Shown here in pieces: positions 1-8,184 of a stretch of DNA of 64,000 bases. The notes under the pieces are model-generated. The model did not search any database and was not told the origin of the DNA. It saw nothing but the letters and a program-made list of their open reading frames with translations. Made by a program: the position numbers and the translations under genes. The stretch is taken from assembly GCA_019307815.1 (NCBI GenBank), contig JAFDIV010000014.1:1-64000 (forward strand). The letters are read 5' to 3'. How positions within the stretch are numbered: the stretch's first letter is position 1; every line of letters begins with the position of its first letter. The DNA is from Deltaproteobacteria bacterium. Lineage in GTDB: Bacteria; Desulfobacterota; DSM-4660; Desulfatiglandales; Desulfatiglandaceae.

Positions 1-1
1 A

Positions 2-742
2 AGTCCCCATGAAAATGGCGATGTGGAACAAAGCCATTATCGTTTCAAGGATGCTATTGATCAGGCATTGATGCTTAGGGGGAGCCGAGATTTTTCTAGC
101 AGCCAGGAATATGGGAAGTTTCTGGATAAAGTTTTCGAGCAACTCAATCATGGGCGTCAGGGGCGCCTGGAAAGCTTCAAGCGTTTGACGGTAAGGGTGG
201 GGCGCAGTAGCACGATACGGGTATACAACAACACGTATTCAGTTGACAGCCGTCTGATCGGGGAGAAGGTGCAGATCCGAGTGTACGCAGATCATATAGA
301 ACTGTGGTATGGTCAGAGACGGGTTGAAACCATGGCCAGGCTTAGAGGAGACGGTAAGCATCGGGTTGAATATCGTCATATTATTGATTGGTTGGTGAGG
401 AAACCCGGGGCCTTTGACAACTACCGCTATAGGGAGGATCTGTTTCCAACCCATAGGTTCCGTATGGCATGGGACTATTTAAAGAGGCAGCGTCCGGCCA
501 GGGCCAGCAAAGAATACCTGAAGATTTTGCAGCTGGCAGCCAGGGAAAGTGAAACCGGGGTAGACAATGCCCTAAGGGTGTTGATTGACCAAGACGAACC
601 CATTAGCTTTGAGGCGATACAGGAGATAATCTCAGGGCAAGATTCTGTCATCCCTTCCACTGATATCACAATAGATGAAGTGGACCTGTCCAGTTACGAT
701 GTGTTGTTGAATGTTGAAGAGGGCACGTATGTTAGGTACTGA
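2..742 (+). CDS. istA: IS21-family transposase IstA, C-terminal part (5' truncated by window)
   Basis: IstA is the DDE-type integrase/transposase of IS21 elements. The frame is open from the first bases, and the residues before the GTG at 23 read SPHENGDVEQ, which matches the conserved run at the end of the IstA catalytic domain. The gene therefore starts outside the window and the GTG is not the start. About 247 codons remain, covering the end of the catalytic core and the C-terminal Mu-transposase-like domain. The stop at 740-742 overlaps the start of istB, as is normal for IS21 operons. There is no internal stop, so this part of the gene looks intact. Confidence 0.88.
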   Translation, partial: SPHENGDVEQSHYRFKDAIDQALMLRGSRDFSSSQEYGKFLDKVFEQLNHGRQGRLESFKRLTVRVGRSSTIRVYNNTYSVDSRLIGEKVQIRVYADHIELWYGQRRVETMARLRGDGKHRVEYRHIIDWLVRKPGAFDNYRYREDLFPTHRFRMAWDYLKRQRPARASKEYLKILQLAARESETGVDNALRVLIDQDEPISFEAIQEIISGQDSVIPSTDITIDEVDLSSYDVLLNVEEGTYVRY

Positions 743-1490
743 GGATGTAAAGGATTATCTTAACAACTCTCTTAGGGAGTTAAGACTCCCTACGGTAAAG
801 GCCTGCTATGAACAGCAGGCCCACAGGGCCAGGAAAGAGTCTCTGTCTTATGAGCGCTATCTTGCCGAGCTGGTGGAGCTGGAGTGTCAGGAGCGGCTTC
901 ACAGACGGATTGAGAGGTTTTTAAGAGACTCAAGACTCCCTTTGGAAAAGGATCTTAACAGCTTTGAGATGAAGCGGTTGCCCTCAAGAGTAGCAGCTAA
1001 TGTCAATGCGCTGTTGGATGGATCATTTTTAGGCCGGGCTGAAAATGTCCTTGCCTTTGGAAACCCTGGAAGTGGCAAGACGCATCTATTGTGTGCCATA
1101 GGGCAAGAACTGATCTACAAGGGCTACAGGGTCCGTTTTACCCCCTGTAGTTTGCTTGTCCAGGAGCTACTGCTGGCAAAGCAGAACCTCAGGCTTCCCA
1201 GGACCCTTAAGAAACTGTCAAAATACGATGCCCTTATCATCGATGATATTGGTTATGTGGAGCAGAACAGGGAAGAGATGGAGGTCCTGTTTATCCTCCT
1301 GGCTGACCGCTATGAGAGGGGTAGTGTGATGATAACGAGTAATTTACCCTTTTCCAAATGGGAAAGGATCTTCAAAGACCCAATGACCACGGCCGCTGCT
1401 ATAGACAGATTGGTCCATCACAGCATTATCCTTGAGATGAATTTACCCAGTTACAGGCTAGAACAATCAAAGAAATCTAAGAAGCACTAG
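729..1490 (+). CDS. istB: IS21-family helper ATPase IstB
   Basis: IstB is the AAA+ ATPase, related to DnaC, that assists IstA in transposition. The protein has a Walker A motif GNPGSGKTH near residue 111-119 and a Walker B motif ALIIDDIGYV further on, and at about 253 residues it has the usual IstB length. I chose the ATG at 729, which overlaps the end of istA by 14 bases; a TTG at 711 in the same frame is also possible. The overlap points to coupled translation with istA. The gene appears intact. Confidence 0.88.
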   Translation: MLGTEDVKDYLNNSLRELRLPTVKACYEQQAHRARKESLSYERYLAELVELECQERLHRRIERFLRDSRLPLEKDLNSFEMKRLPSRVAANVNALLDGSFLGRAENVLAFGNPGSGKTHLLCAIGQELIYKGYRVRFTPCSLLVQELLLAKQNLRLPRTLKKLSKYDALIIDDIGYVEQNREEMEVLFILLADRYERGSVMITSNLPFSKWERIFKDPMTTAAAIDRLVHHSIILEMNLPSYRLEQSKKSKKH

Positions 1491-1533
1491 AACAGGACGT
1501 GTATGAAAGATTACACCCAAAGACAAAAACGGG

Positions 1534-1553
1534 AATTTTAATTGTCGCCAACA
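1534..1553. repeat. Putative right terminal inverted repeat of the IS21-family element
   Basis: The minus strand from 1553 inward reads TGTTGGCGACAATTAAAATT. IS21-family ends begin with TGT, and this is the last such motif after istB and before the cas3 reading frame. The matching left repeat is outside the window, so the boundary is inferred. Confidence 0.5.
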
Positions 1554-1574
1554 GGAAAAAATACTTGACGTTGA

Positions 1575-2609
1575 TCAATCTTCATCCTTATGCATGCCGC
1601 TCCATTCACGAAATTGAAATTTATCTTTAAAATTATCTTCAATCAGTGGCCGTAAATGCCTTAACCTTGAAATGGAGTCAAAGATAATTGCAGCAGGAGT
1701 TTGAATCTGTTTTAATATTTCAGAGATCTTTTTTAAAGATAGCTCCCTATCAGTATATCTAAAATTATGTATTTCTATTTTAAGCGGATAGTTAAAAATC
1801 TGGTCTTCTAAGCTTCCCAAAGATCCTCGGAAATCAATGCTTTTCTTTTTCATTTGCTTCTTTTTCAGTTTATCTTGGATCCTTTCCCAAAGCTTTTTTC
1901 TAATAAACGGTGTGGCTGAAAGTAGAATTATTTTGTCTACCTTTGATTTCAGTATCAGCTCATCAATGAGATTATAAAAGTTATACAAATCTGCATAAAC
2001 ATGAAATTCATCAAAAAATACAAGAGCAGAATTAAGTTGGGCCTGTAATTCCATACCTCCCTTAAATTTCCCCGAATAGATGAGCCATAGAACATCAGGT
2101 GTGGTAATAAATAGTTGATTTTGTCCATATTTCAGGGTAAACATTCCGTCCCCGAGCAACTTGCCTCGCAACTTGAATATCTCAAATGCTTCCAGGTTTT
2201 GAGAAAAAAAAGTAATCAGGGAATCACTTGAATACTTAAAGATGTTTAGGCCGTTTTCAATGGGAAATATCCCCATATCTTCAGGCCAGACAGCAACAGG
2301 AAATTTCCCTTTAAGGCTTTTTACAATAGCTGACACTTGCGTATCCATAAGTATTTTTGTTGGGTAAGTAATGATTATAGGTTTGTTATTTGGATTAGGT
2401 AACTCCAGCAATTTTGCGAAAATATAGCTCTTACCAGAGCCAACAGGTGCTTCCACCTCAATCAACTTTAAAGATGGATCAGCAATGGCCTCAAGGGTTT
2501 CCTTTTGGAAAGGTCTTAAGCCCCCACCTACTGTTTTTACATACCGAGGCTCAATTTTTAGATTGATCTTATTTATCATTTTCGTGGCATTTATCAGGTT
2601 CGAGGACAT
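1575..2609 (-). CDS. cas3: CRISPR-associated helicase Cas3, C-terminally truncated
   Basis: Cas3 is the superfamily-2 helicase that unwinds and helps degrade DNA in type I CRISPR interference. Visible motifs are a Q-like RPFQKE at 32-37, Walker A APVGSGKS at 54-61, a DEFH box at 200-203 and the SAT motif at 231-233. There is no HD nuclease domain at the N-terminus. The 344-residue frame ends shortly after a segment that would precede helicase motifs V and VI, whereas full helicase forms are considerably longer. The stop lies about 20 bp from the end of the IS21 element, so truncation is probably linked to that insertion and the protein is probably inactive. The separate helicase and DEFH box recall type I-A or I-D Cas3, but the subtype cannot be fixed here. 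Confidence 0.75.
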   Translation of the reverse strand: MSSNLINATKMINKINLKIEPRYVKTVGGGLRPFQKETLEAIADPSLKLIEVEAPVGSGKSYIFAKLLELPNPNNKPIIITYPTKILMDTQVSAIVKSLKGKFPVAVWPEDMGIFPIENGLNIFKYSSDSLITFFSQNLEAFEIFKLRGKLLGDGMFTLKYGQNQLFITTPDVLWLIYSGKFKGGMELQAQLNSALVFFDEFHVYADLYNFYNLIDELILKSKVDKIILLSATPFIRKKLWERIQDKLKKKQMKKKSIDFRGSLGSLEDQIFNYPLKIEIHNFRYTDRELSLKKISEILKQIQTPAAIIFDSISRLRHLRPLIEDNFKDKFQFREWSGMHKDED

Positions 2610-2634
2610 CCTGAAATTAATTTTAAAACATCCT

Positions 2635-2934
2635 TCAAAAAAATTTTGAAAGGATCTCCTCGTTGATCAATTTCTTGTCAAAGCCTTGGCCCAGGACCTT
2701 GATCCTTTTAAAATCCTCCTGGCAAAAAGGAAAAAGATACACACTGTCCTCGTCTTCGTTGATAAGGGAAAGGCATTTCTCGGAGAGCTCATCAAATCTG
2801 CTCATCTTCAGCTTACCAAGGAAGGCACTTTTCTGAACCCTCTCCAATCCATATTGTTTACATGTCTTTGCCACCCTAGCCCTTGTCTTATCCTCCACAA
2901 TGTCGTAAATGATCCATACAAGAACCGAACTCAT
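2635..2934 (-). CDS. cas2: CRISPR-associated endonuclease Cas2
   Basis: Cas2 is a small ferredoxin-fold protein that bridges two Cas1 dimers in the spacer-acquisition complex. The N-terminus SSVLVWIIYDIVEDKTRARV has the usual beta strand ending in the Asp of YDI. The likely start is the ATG at 2934, preceded by GGAGG six bases upstream, giving 99 residues; a longer frame reaching 2970 would overlap cas1. The gene follows cas1 by 11 bp and precedes cas3 by 25 bp, so the three form one transcription unit on the minus strand. It looks intact. Confidence 0.88.
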   Translation of the reverse strand: MSSVLVWIIYDIVEDKTRARVAKTCKQYGLERVQKSAFLGKLKMSRFDELSEKCLSLINEDEDSVYLFPFCQEDFKRIKVLGQGFDKKLINEEILSKFF

Positions 2935-2945
2935 AAAGGCCTCCA

Positions 2946-3953
2946 TCAAAATTCTTTGATCTCCAACCACTCAGACCTCTTTGCTTTTTCGTCGGCAAGA
3001 AGGTTATTGGCAAGCCTGTGGGCCTCGTGCTGGATAATGTGCCTTCGCTTCACATTTCTTCTACGGTACCTGACTCCCTCATCCAGATGTTTGTTCATGG
3101 CCTCTACCACCACTGGTTTGCCTTTTTTGTTCAATGAAACTGTCCCTTCCTTGGAATCCCAATATTCATCTTTCATCTTTTTGCCTGTAAACAGATAAAC
3201 TGCTGTCTGTTCTGCAAAAATCCTGAAAGGCTCTATCAGATCGAACACAAGGGATTTTTTGTTGTAGTTGTCAGCATGCAAGAAACCGATATATGGGTCT
3301 AGCCCTGAAATAATACATGCCTTCTCCACTATACCGTAAAGCATTCCATAACAGTAATTAAGCACTGCGTTGAAGGGGTCCTTGGCTGGGCGGCGGGACC
3401 TTCCCTCAAAACGATATTTTTCAGGAAGGATTTTTGAGATGCACTGGAAGTAGGCCCTGCCCGCCGTCCCTTCCAGCCCCATAATGTCATTGCTAGATAG
3501 GGGAGGTTCTGCAGATACAAGGGCTTGCAGGCTTTGTTCTATCCTAGTCATAAAATCATCGAATAGTGATGATTTGTTTGGTCTGGCATACATAAGTTTT
3601 TTGAGAAAACGAATCTGATTATCCAATTTTTGCCTAATCATCTGAGTGGCCAGCTCAACTCCTAAATTAGAAGAGGCTGCCTCAAGTTGTTTTCTGCGAA
3701 TCAGGGCGGTGCTACCCATTTTTGAAAACCAGATGCGGCCCATTGGGTCGCCATAACCGTCCAAAAAAATGATATCAATGTTATGTTCAAGGGCTAATAC
3801 GATAGCCTGGGTGGAAATCATGGCCTGGTTGGTAATCACGATACTTTCAACCTTAAAAGGGGAAATATCAAAGACGTTTTCCTTATGTTTCAATCGGAAG
3901 CACTCGTCTTTTTGGGTGAGAAAAGTCCCCGGAGTGTTAATTACGATCTGCAA
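2946..3953 (-). CDS. cas1: CRISPR-associated endonuclease Cas1
   Basis: Cas1 is the integrase that inserts new spacers into CRISPR arrays. I place the start at a TTG at 3953, which has the strong site GGAGGAGG seven bases upstream and gives an N-terminus QIVINTPGTFL that fits the family; the open frame extends to 4013. With this start the protein has 335 residues. The three expected metal ligands are visible: Glu near 161 in LEGTAGRAYF, His near 226 in GFLHADNY and Glu near 241 in DLIEPF. The catalytic core is complete, unlike the neighbouring cas3. No cas4, effector genes or repeat array are found in the window. Confidence 0.9.
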   Translation of the reverse strand: MQIVINTPGTFLTQKDECFRLKHKENVFDISPFKVESIVITNQAMISTQAIVLALEHNIDIIFLDGYGDPMGRIWFSKMGSTALIRRKQLEAASSNLGVELATQMIRQKLDNQIRFLKKLMYARPNKSSLFDDFMTRIEQSLQALVSAEPPLSSNDIMGLEGTAGRAYFQCISKILPEKYRFEGRSRRPAKDPFNAVLNYCYGMLYGIVEKACIISGLDPYIGFLHADNYNKKSLVFDLIEPFRIFAEQTAVYLFTGKKMKDEYWDSKEGTVSLNKKGKPVVVEAMNKHLDEGVRYRRRNVKRRHIIQHEAHRLANNLLADEKAKRSEWLEIKEF

Positions 3954-4013
3954 TTGACCACCTCCTCCCCATTCACAAATTGGCATTTCTGGATGGGCAT
4001 GTTTGGCGGTCAT

Positions 4014-4458
4014 CAGTCGGGTTTTAGAGGGAGAGATATGGAATTCTGCCTCTCGTTGGCTCCATCCAGCCTGCCCGAAAGTCAGGAAATCTTTGGTTTG
4101 CGGATGGAAACTAGTTATTTTAGGATTTACAATAAGTTACCTTAAATTGGTCATATGGTCAAGGCCATATCTGCTTTCCTAGTACCTTGCCAAAATCCAC
4201 AGAATCAATAGTTGAAAGCTTACCCTAAGGGTTTGACAGATACGGTCACAATGCTTAGCTACGGGCGGGCGCGGGAATGACGAAAGTGAGCTGCTTCCCA
4301 GGAGCCTAATATTCTGCTCCAGAATTCCATCTCCTTTCACTGAAGGCTGAAGACCGAAAGCTGAATCCTCAGGCATTAGCCCGCAACAATGCATTGAAAA
4401 TAATTACCAATCCATTTATGATGCGCTGCCAAAAAAGACCAATAGGAGGGTTTGTCAT
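4014..4458. repeat. Intergenic region with a dispersed-repeat motif
   Basis: This gap between cas1 and the next gene holds no convincing gene and no CRISPR array. At 4300-4320 it contains AGGAGCCTAATATTCTGCTC followed by AGAATTCC, a motif that recurs near 26965, 35427 and, inverted, near 39760. It is preceded by a GC-rich palindrome-like segment around 4262-4280. A good ribosome binding site, AGGAGG at 4444-4449, belongs to the following gene. Confidence 0.5.
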
Positions 4459-6165
4459 ATGCCTCAACATGTGGTGATTATTGGCGCTGTTGCCTTGGGA
4501 CCGAAAGTGGGATGTCGCTTCAAACGGCTTGAGCCCGAATCAAAGGTAACCATGATCGACCAGACCGATCTCATATCATACGGGGGCTGTGGAATCCCCT
4601 ACTTTGTCTCCGGTGATATAAGTTCACCAGATGAACTTCAGTCCACAAGTTTTCATATGTTACGAGATAAACAGTTTTTCAAAGAAGCCAAGGATATCGA
4701 TGTCATTACGAAAAAGCGAGCGCTCCAGATACAAAGAGACAAGAAAGTGGTTGTGCTTCAAGACCTTGGTGCGGGCGATAGGGAGGAGCTGGCTTATGAT
4801 CAATTGGTCATAGCAACGGGAAGCACGCCAACTGTGCCCCAAATTCAGGGAAGGGATCTCCAGGGAGTTTATGTGGTGGCCAGCCTGGATGACGCCATTA
4901 AGATCCGAAACGATGTAGCCACAGGCAAGGTGGGAAACGCAGTTATCATAGGCGCTGGAGCAATTGGCCTTGAGATGGCAGAAGCAATGACAGACCTTTG
5001 GGGCATCGAGACCACAGTGGTGGAAATTACCAACCAAATACTGCCAGGGCTTGTAAGTAAAAACTTGGCCACAATGGCCCAACGACATATGGAAGAAAAT
5101 GGAATAAATTTTCTTTTATCCCAGGAAGTGCTTCGCCTTGAGGGAGAAGGAAGGGTTGAGCGAGTCATAACCAAGTATGAGACCCTAAAGGCTGACATGG
5201 TTATCCTAGCCACAGGTGTAAAGCCCAATGATCAACTTGCAAGAGAAGCTGGGCTCGCCGTGGACCGTCAAGGCGGCATACTTGTTGACGAACACCTTAG
5301 AACGTCTGATCCCAGCATCTATGCTGGAGGAGATTGCGTCCTGATCAAGAATCTCATTACAGGAAAACCGTCTTATTTTCCATCTGGCTCACTGGCCAAC
5401 CGCCAAGGCCGGGTAATAGGTACTAACCTTGCCGGAGGCCAGGCCAGGTTTGAAGGAGCTGTGGGGACCTTCATCATAAAACTCTTCGACATCTCAGTGG
5501 GCAGTGTGGGGCTTTCCCTTGCCAAAGCAAAACAAGAAGGCTTCGACGCGCTAAACACCCTCGTAGTGCAGTTTGATAGGGCCCACTTCTACCCTGAGAA
5601 GGACCTCATGTACCTTGAACTTACTATTGAAAAGAGATCCGGCAGGGTACTGGGGATGCAAGGTCTTGGATCCAAAGGAGACGGCTTGCTGGCCAGATTA
5701 AGTGCGGTTGCCCCAATTCTTAAATACTCCCCTTCTGTTGCAGACATAGGGAACTTGGAGCTTCCCTACTCTCCGCCTTTTTCTGCTGCTATGGATATAC
5801 TTAATGCATTGGGTAACACTGCGGAAAACCTGCTGGAAGGCCGAAACAGGGTGGTAGATCCAGATGAGTTCGTCCGGTGGTGGAACCAGAGAGGCAATGG
5901 GGAAACATTTTTTCTGGATTGCCGTGGCTGGGGAAACGCTCAACCATTTGTGGAGAAGTATCCAGATCACTGGATAAGCATTCCCCAAGACGAGTTGAGG
6001 CAAAGAATTACCGAAGTGCCCAGAGACAAGAAGATCGCTCTTATATGCAATACCGGTGTCCGCTCATACGAAGCCCAAATAACCCTGGATCAAATTGGTA
6101 TAAAAGACACCTATAACCTACAAGGGGGCATGGCCGCAGTAAAGAAGCTTGGGGAAGAGATATGA
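4459..6165 (+). CDS. CoA-disulfide reductase-like flavoprotein with C-terminal rhodanese domain
   Basis: This 568-residue protein belongs to the pyridine nucleotide-disulfide oxidoreductase family of CoA-disulfide/persulfide reductases, which use FAD and NAD(P)H on CoA disulfides, CoA persulfides or polysulfide. The N-terminal FAD motif is the variant GAVALG. The single redox cysteine is Cys44 in SYGGCGIPY. A second nucleotide fold contains GAGAIGLEMAE, and GGD in YAGGDC is the second FAD motif. The last 100 residues form a rhodanese domain with active-site Cys530 in ICNTGVRS. The fusion suggests handling of persulfide sulfur, consistent with an anaerobic sulfur metabolism. It stands alone, with AGGAGG upstream of the ATG. 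Confidence 0.85.
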   Translation: MPQHVVIIGAVALGPKVGCRFKRLEPESKVTMIDQTDLISYGGCGIPYFVSGDISSPDELQSTSFHMLRDKQFFKEAKDIDVITKKRALQIQRDKKVVVLQDLGAGDREELAYDQLVIATGSTPTVPQIQGRDLQGVYVVASLDDAIKIRNDVATGKVGNAVIIGAGAIGLEMAEAMTDLWGIETTVVEITNQILPGLVSKNLATMAQRHMEENGINFLLSQEVLRLEGEGRVERVITKYETLKADMVILATGVKPNDQLAREAGLAVDRQGGILVDEHLRTSDPSIYAGGDCVLIKNLITGKPSYFPSGSLANRQGRVIGTNLAGGQARFEGAVGTFIIKLFDISVGSVGLSLAKAKQEGFDALNTLVVQFDRAHFYPEKDLMYLELTIEKRSGRVLGMQGLGSKGDGLLARLSAVAPILKYSPSVADIGNLELPYSPPFSAAMDILNALGNTAENLLEGRNRVVDPDEFVRWWNQRGNGETFFLDCRGWGNAQPFVEKYPDHWISIPQDELRQRITEVPRDKKIALICNTGVRSYEAQITLDQIGIKDTYNLQGGMAAVKKLGEEI

Positions 6166-6171
6166 TTGAAA

Positions 6172-6561
6172 TCAATACTTCTTATAAGGTACGAGAACTT
6201 TGATATCTCTCATGGGATAGTGCCTTTTATTCAATGAGACCAGCGTGGCCCCTGCCTTCTTGGCGCACCCGGCAATAAGTGCATCAGGCAGCAAAACTCC
6301 GTGCGAAGAACCATATTTCTGTCGATATTTTCCGGCATGATAGGCCACCTGTCCGTCTACAACCATCTCTTCCATGCTATTCAATAGCTGGTTTAAAGCC
6401 TCCTCCTCTTTTGGCCTCACGCCGGAATAAAGTTCTGCCTTGGTAACCGCTGATACAAGGATCGTAATGTCCGCGGCTTTGCACCTTATCAAAAATTCTC
6501 TTGCCTTTTCTTCTCCTCGAAGAAGATCTATCAGAACATCTGTATCAATAAGATAGTTCAC
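6172..6561 (-). CDS. vapC: PIN-domain toxin, VapC family
   Basis: VapC toxins are PIN-domain ribonucleases that cleave tRNA or rRNA. The N-terminus NYLIDTDVLIDLL contains the first acidic residue; further acidic positions are in KAELYSG and LPDALIA, and LNKRHY replaces the usual final TxNxxxF block. I chose a GTG start at 6561 because AAGGAG lies nine bases upstream; an ATG at 6594 would overlap the antitoxin. The result is 129 residues. It directly follows the antitoxin gene. It converges with the preceding flavoprotein gene with a 6-bp gap. Confidence 0.85.
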   Translation of the reverse strand: MNYLIDTDVLIDLLRGEEKAREFLIRCKAADITILVSAVTKAELYSGVRPKEEEALNQLLNSMEEMVVDGQVAYHAGKYRQKYGSSHGVLLPDALIAGCAKKAGATLVSLNKRHYPMRDIKVLVPYKKY

Positions 6562-6578
6562 TTTCTCTGGCTCCTTTG

Positions 6579-6821
6579 CTAACGATCCTCCCATTCAGAT
6601 CTCAGTTTCCTCACATAATCCCGTGTCTTCCCGATATCCTTCCTCCCCCGCCAGATACCGAAGCTCCTTTCAAGGGCATCTTCGAAATCTACGCCTCTTC
6701 TGGCTATGAATTCATCCACCGCCCTTCTTATCAATTCGGACACGGTAGCCCCACTCTCAGCACTAAGCTTGTCTAATGCCGTTTTCTGACCTTCATCCAA
6801 ATATATCTGGGTACGTACCAT
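6579..6821 (-). CDS. vapB: Ribbon-helix-helix antitoxin, VapB-like
   Basis: This 80-residue protein begins VRTQIYLDEGQKTALDKLS, a ribbon-helix-helix DNA-binding fold, and ends in a charged tail likely to bind the toxin. The ATG at 6821 has AAGGAGG at the expected distance; the frame also runs further upstream without a site. It is the first gene of the pair. A perfect palindrome over its promoter is the probable site of autoregulation. Confidence 0.82.
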   Translation of the reverse strand: MVRTQIYLDEGQKTALDKLSAESGATVSELIRRAVDEFIARRGVDFEDALERSFGIWRGRKDIGKTRDYVRKLRSEWEDR

Positions 6822-6843
6822 AAGGTAGGTCCTCCTTAATGTG

Positions 6844-6861
6844 ATGTATATATACATTATA
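6844..6861 (-). promoter_or_regulatory. Promoter -10 and palindromic operator of the vapBC pair
   Basis: ATGTATATATACAT at 6844-6857 is a perfect 14-bp palindrome. On the minus strand it abuts and partly overlaps a consensus TATAAT (6861-6856). Antitoxins of the ribbon-helix-helix type usually bind such palindromes at their own promoter, so autoregulation is inferred. Confidence 0.5.
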
Positions 6862-6959
6862 ATGCGCTATTTGGAGTAAAGCAAGAATTATGACAGTTCA
6901 TTGGTACTACGCCAAGCTTGAATCCCTATAGCACCAGAACCCTACCCTCCATTTCGGTC

Positions 6960-7027
6960 TTGACAGGCAATAAAGGAGGCATTATAAATGACCAAGTGGT
7001 CATCATAACTAAAGCTTTATTGCCTGT
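6960..7027 (+). promoter_or_regulatory. Promoter with nested palindromes upstream of the menaquinone cluster
   Basis: TTGACA at 6960-6965 and TATAAA at 6983-6988 are separated by 17 bp. ATGACCAAGTGGTCAT at 6988-7003 is a palindrome with two 7-bp arms covering the end of the -10 box and the likely transcription start. A perfect 13-bp inverted repeat, ACAGGCAATAAAG at 6963-6975 and CTTTATTGCCTGT at 7015-7027, brackets both. The inner palindrome looks like a TetR-family operator, and a TetR gene lies within the cluster. Confidence 0.6.
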
Positions 7028-7041
7028 TATTTCAATAAAAT

Positions 7042-8184
7042 ATGGCTGACTTGTCGGTCATTTATTCAAATCATTACACAATGAACTTGGAGCTTATGGA
7101 TCCAGCCCTTGAGCCGGTTGCAGAAAAAGTTGTCTCCGGGGTGCGACTCAGCCGCGAGGACGCGCTTTTGCTTTACCGAAGCCACGACCTCTTAGGAATC
7201 GGGCAACTGGCCACAATGGTTCGGGAGCGGCTTTACGGAAAAAAAACATTCTACGTATACAACCAGCACCTCAATTACACCAACGTTTGCATCAACCGGT
7301 GCCTCTTTTGTGCCTATTCCAAGGACAAAGGCGAAAATGGGGCCTTTACCCTCTCCGTTGAAGAGGTGATTGAACGCATTCGCAAGAGAGAAAGCGAACC
7401 AATTAGGGAAGTCCATATTGTAGGGGGACTCAACCCTGATCTTCCTTTTTCCTACTATCTGGACCTGATAAGGACCGTAAAGACACTCCGGCCGGAAGCT
7501 ACCATCAAGGCATTCACAGCAGTAGAGATTGACCATATGAGTCATATAAGCGGCCTTGGTCTAAAGGACGTATTCACAGCACTTAAAGAGGCAGGACTTT
7601 GCATGATGCCCGGAGGCGGAGCCGAGGTCCTGAGCGAGCGGATTCACCGTAAACTCTATCCCAGAAAGATAGGCCCTGAGAGGTGGATGGAGGTAATACG
7701 TACAGCCCATGAGTCTGGCATTCCCACCAATGCCACCATGCTCTACGGACACATTGAAACACTGGAAGAGCGGGTCGAACATCTTCTGAAACTGCGATCA
7801 CTCCAGGATGAAACAGGGGGTATCCAGGCCTTCATCCCCCTGGCCTTTCACTCCAAAAACACAAGACTTCCTCAGCTTCCACCAACTGTGGCCATGGACG
7901 ATCTAAAGACAATAGCCATATCGCGGCTCATTTTGGACAATATCCCTCACATCAAGGCCTATTGGGTGATGATCACGCCGGCCCTGGCCCAGGTTGCCAT
8001 GGCCTTTGGCGCCGATGACCTGGACGGCACCATTGTGGAGGAAAAGATCACCCATATGGCCGGGGCCACCACACCCAGGGGTCTGAGCAGAGATGAAATC
8101 AAAAACCTTATCTTTTCGTGCGGATATGAGCCTGTGGAAAGGGATGCCTTTTATGAACCAATTGGACAAAGCGAGGACTCATGA
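7042..8184 (+). CDS. mqnE: Aminodeoxyfutalosine synthase MqnE
   Basis: MqnE is the radical SAM enzyme that joins 3-(1-carboxyvinyloxy)benzoate, made by MqnA, to SAM to give aminofutalosine in menaquinone synthesis. The cluster-binding motif is CINRCLFC (CX3CX2C) in NYTNVCINRCLFCAYS, and the protein is 380 residues, close to the family length. No clear ribosome binding site precedes the ATG at 7042, and ATGs at 7081 and 7096 are alternatives that would trim 13-18 residues. The gene is first in the cluster, downstream of the nested-palindrome promoter, and overlaps mqnC by four bases (ATGA). Confidence 0.92.
   Translation: MADLSVIYSNHYTMNLELMDPALEPVAEKVVSGVRLSREDALLLYRSHDLLGIGQLATMVRERLYGKKTFYVYNQHLNYTNVCINRCLFCAYSKDKGENGAFTLSVEEVIERIRKRESEPIREVHIVGGLNPDLPFSYYLDLIRTVKTLRPEATIKAFTAVEIDHMSHISGLGLKDVFTALKEAGLCMMPGGGAEVLSERIHRKLYPRKIGPERWMEVIRTAHESGIPTNATMLYGHIETLEERVEHLLKLRSLQDETGGIQAFIPLAFHSKNTRLPQLPPTVAMDDLKTIAISRLILDNIPHIKAYWVMITPALAQVAMAFGADDLDGTIVEEKITHMAGATTPRGLSRDEIKNLIFSCGYEPVERDAFYEPIGQSEDS

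Larger units (their letters stand above)
1..1553 (+). mobile_element. IS21-family insertion sequence, right-hand part
   Basis: The stretch carries the end of an IstA transposase gene and a complete IstB gene in the usual overlapping order, so it is an IS21-family element whose left part lies outside the window. The likely right end is at 1553: read inward from there the minus strand gives TGTTGGCGACAATTAAAATT, beginning with the TGT typical of IS21-family ends. The left end needed to confirm the inverted repeat is not in the window. The element stops about 20 bp from the 3' end of a shortened cas3 gene, which suggests that it inserted into or beside the CRISPR-Cas locus. Confidence 0.82.

Noticed and set aside
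2686-3198. A 170-codon open frame on the plus strand across cas2 and cas1
   Set aside because: It is antisense to two recognised cas genes and resembles no known protein.
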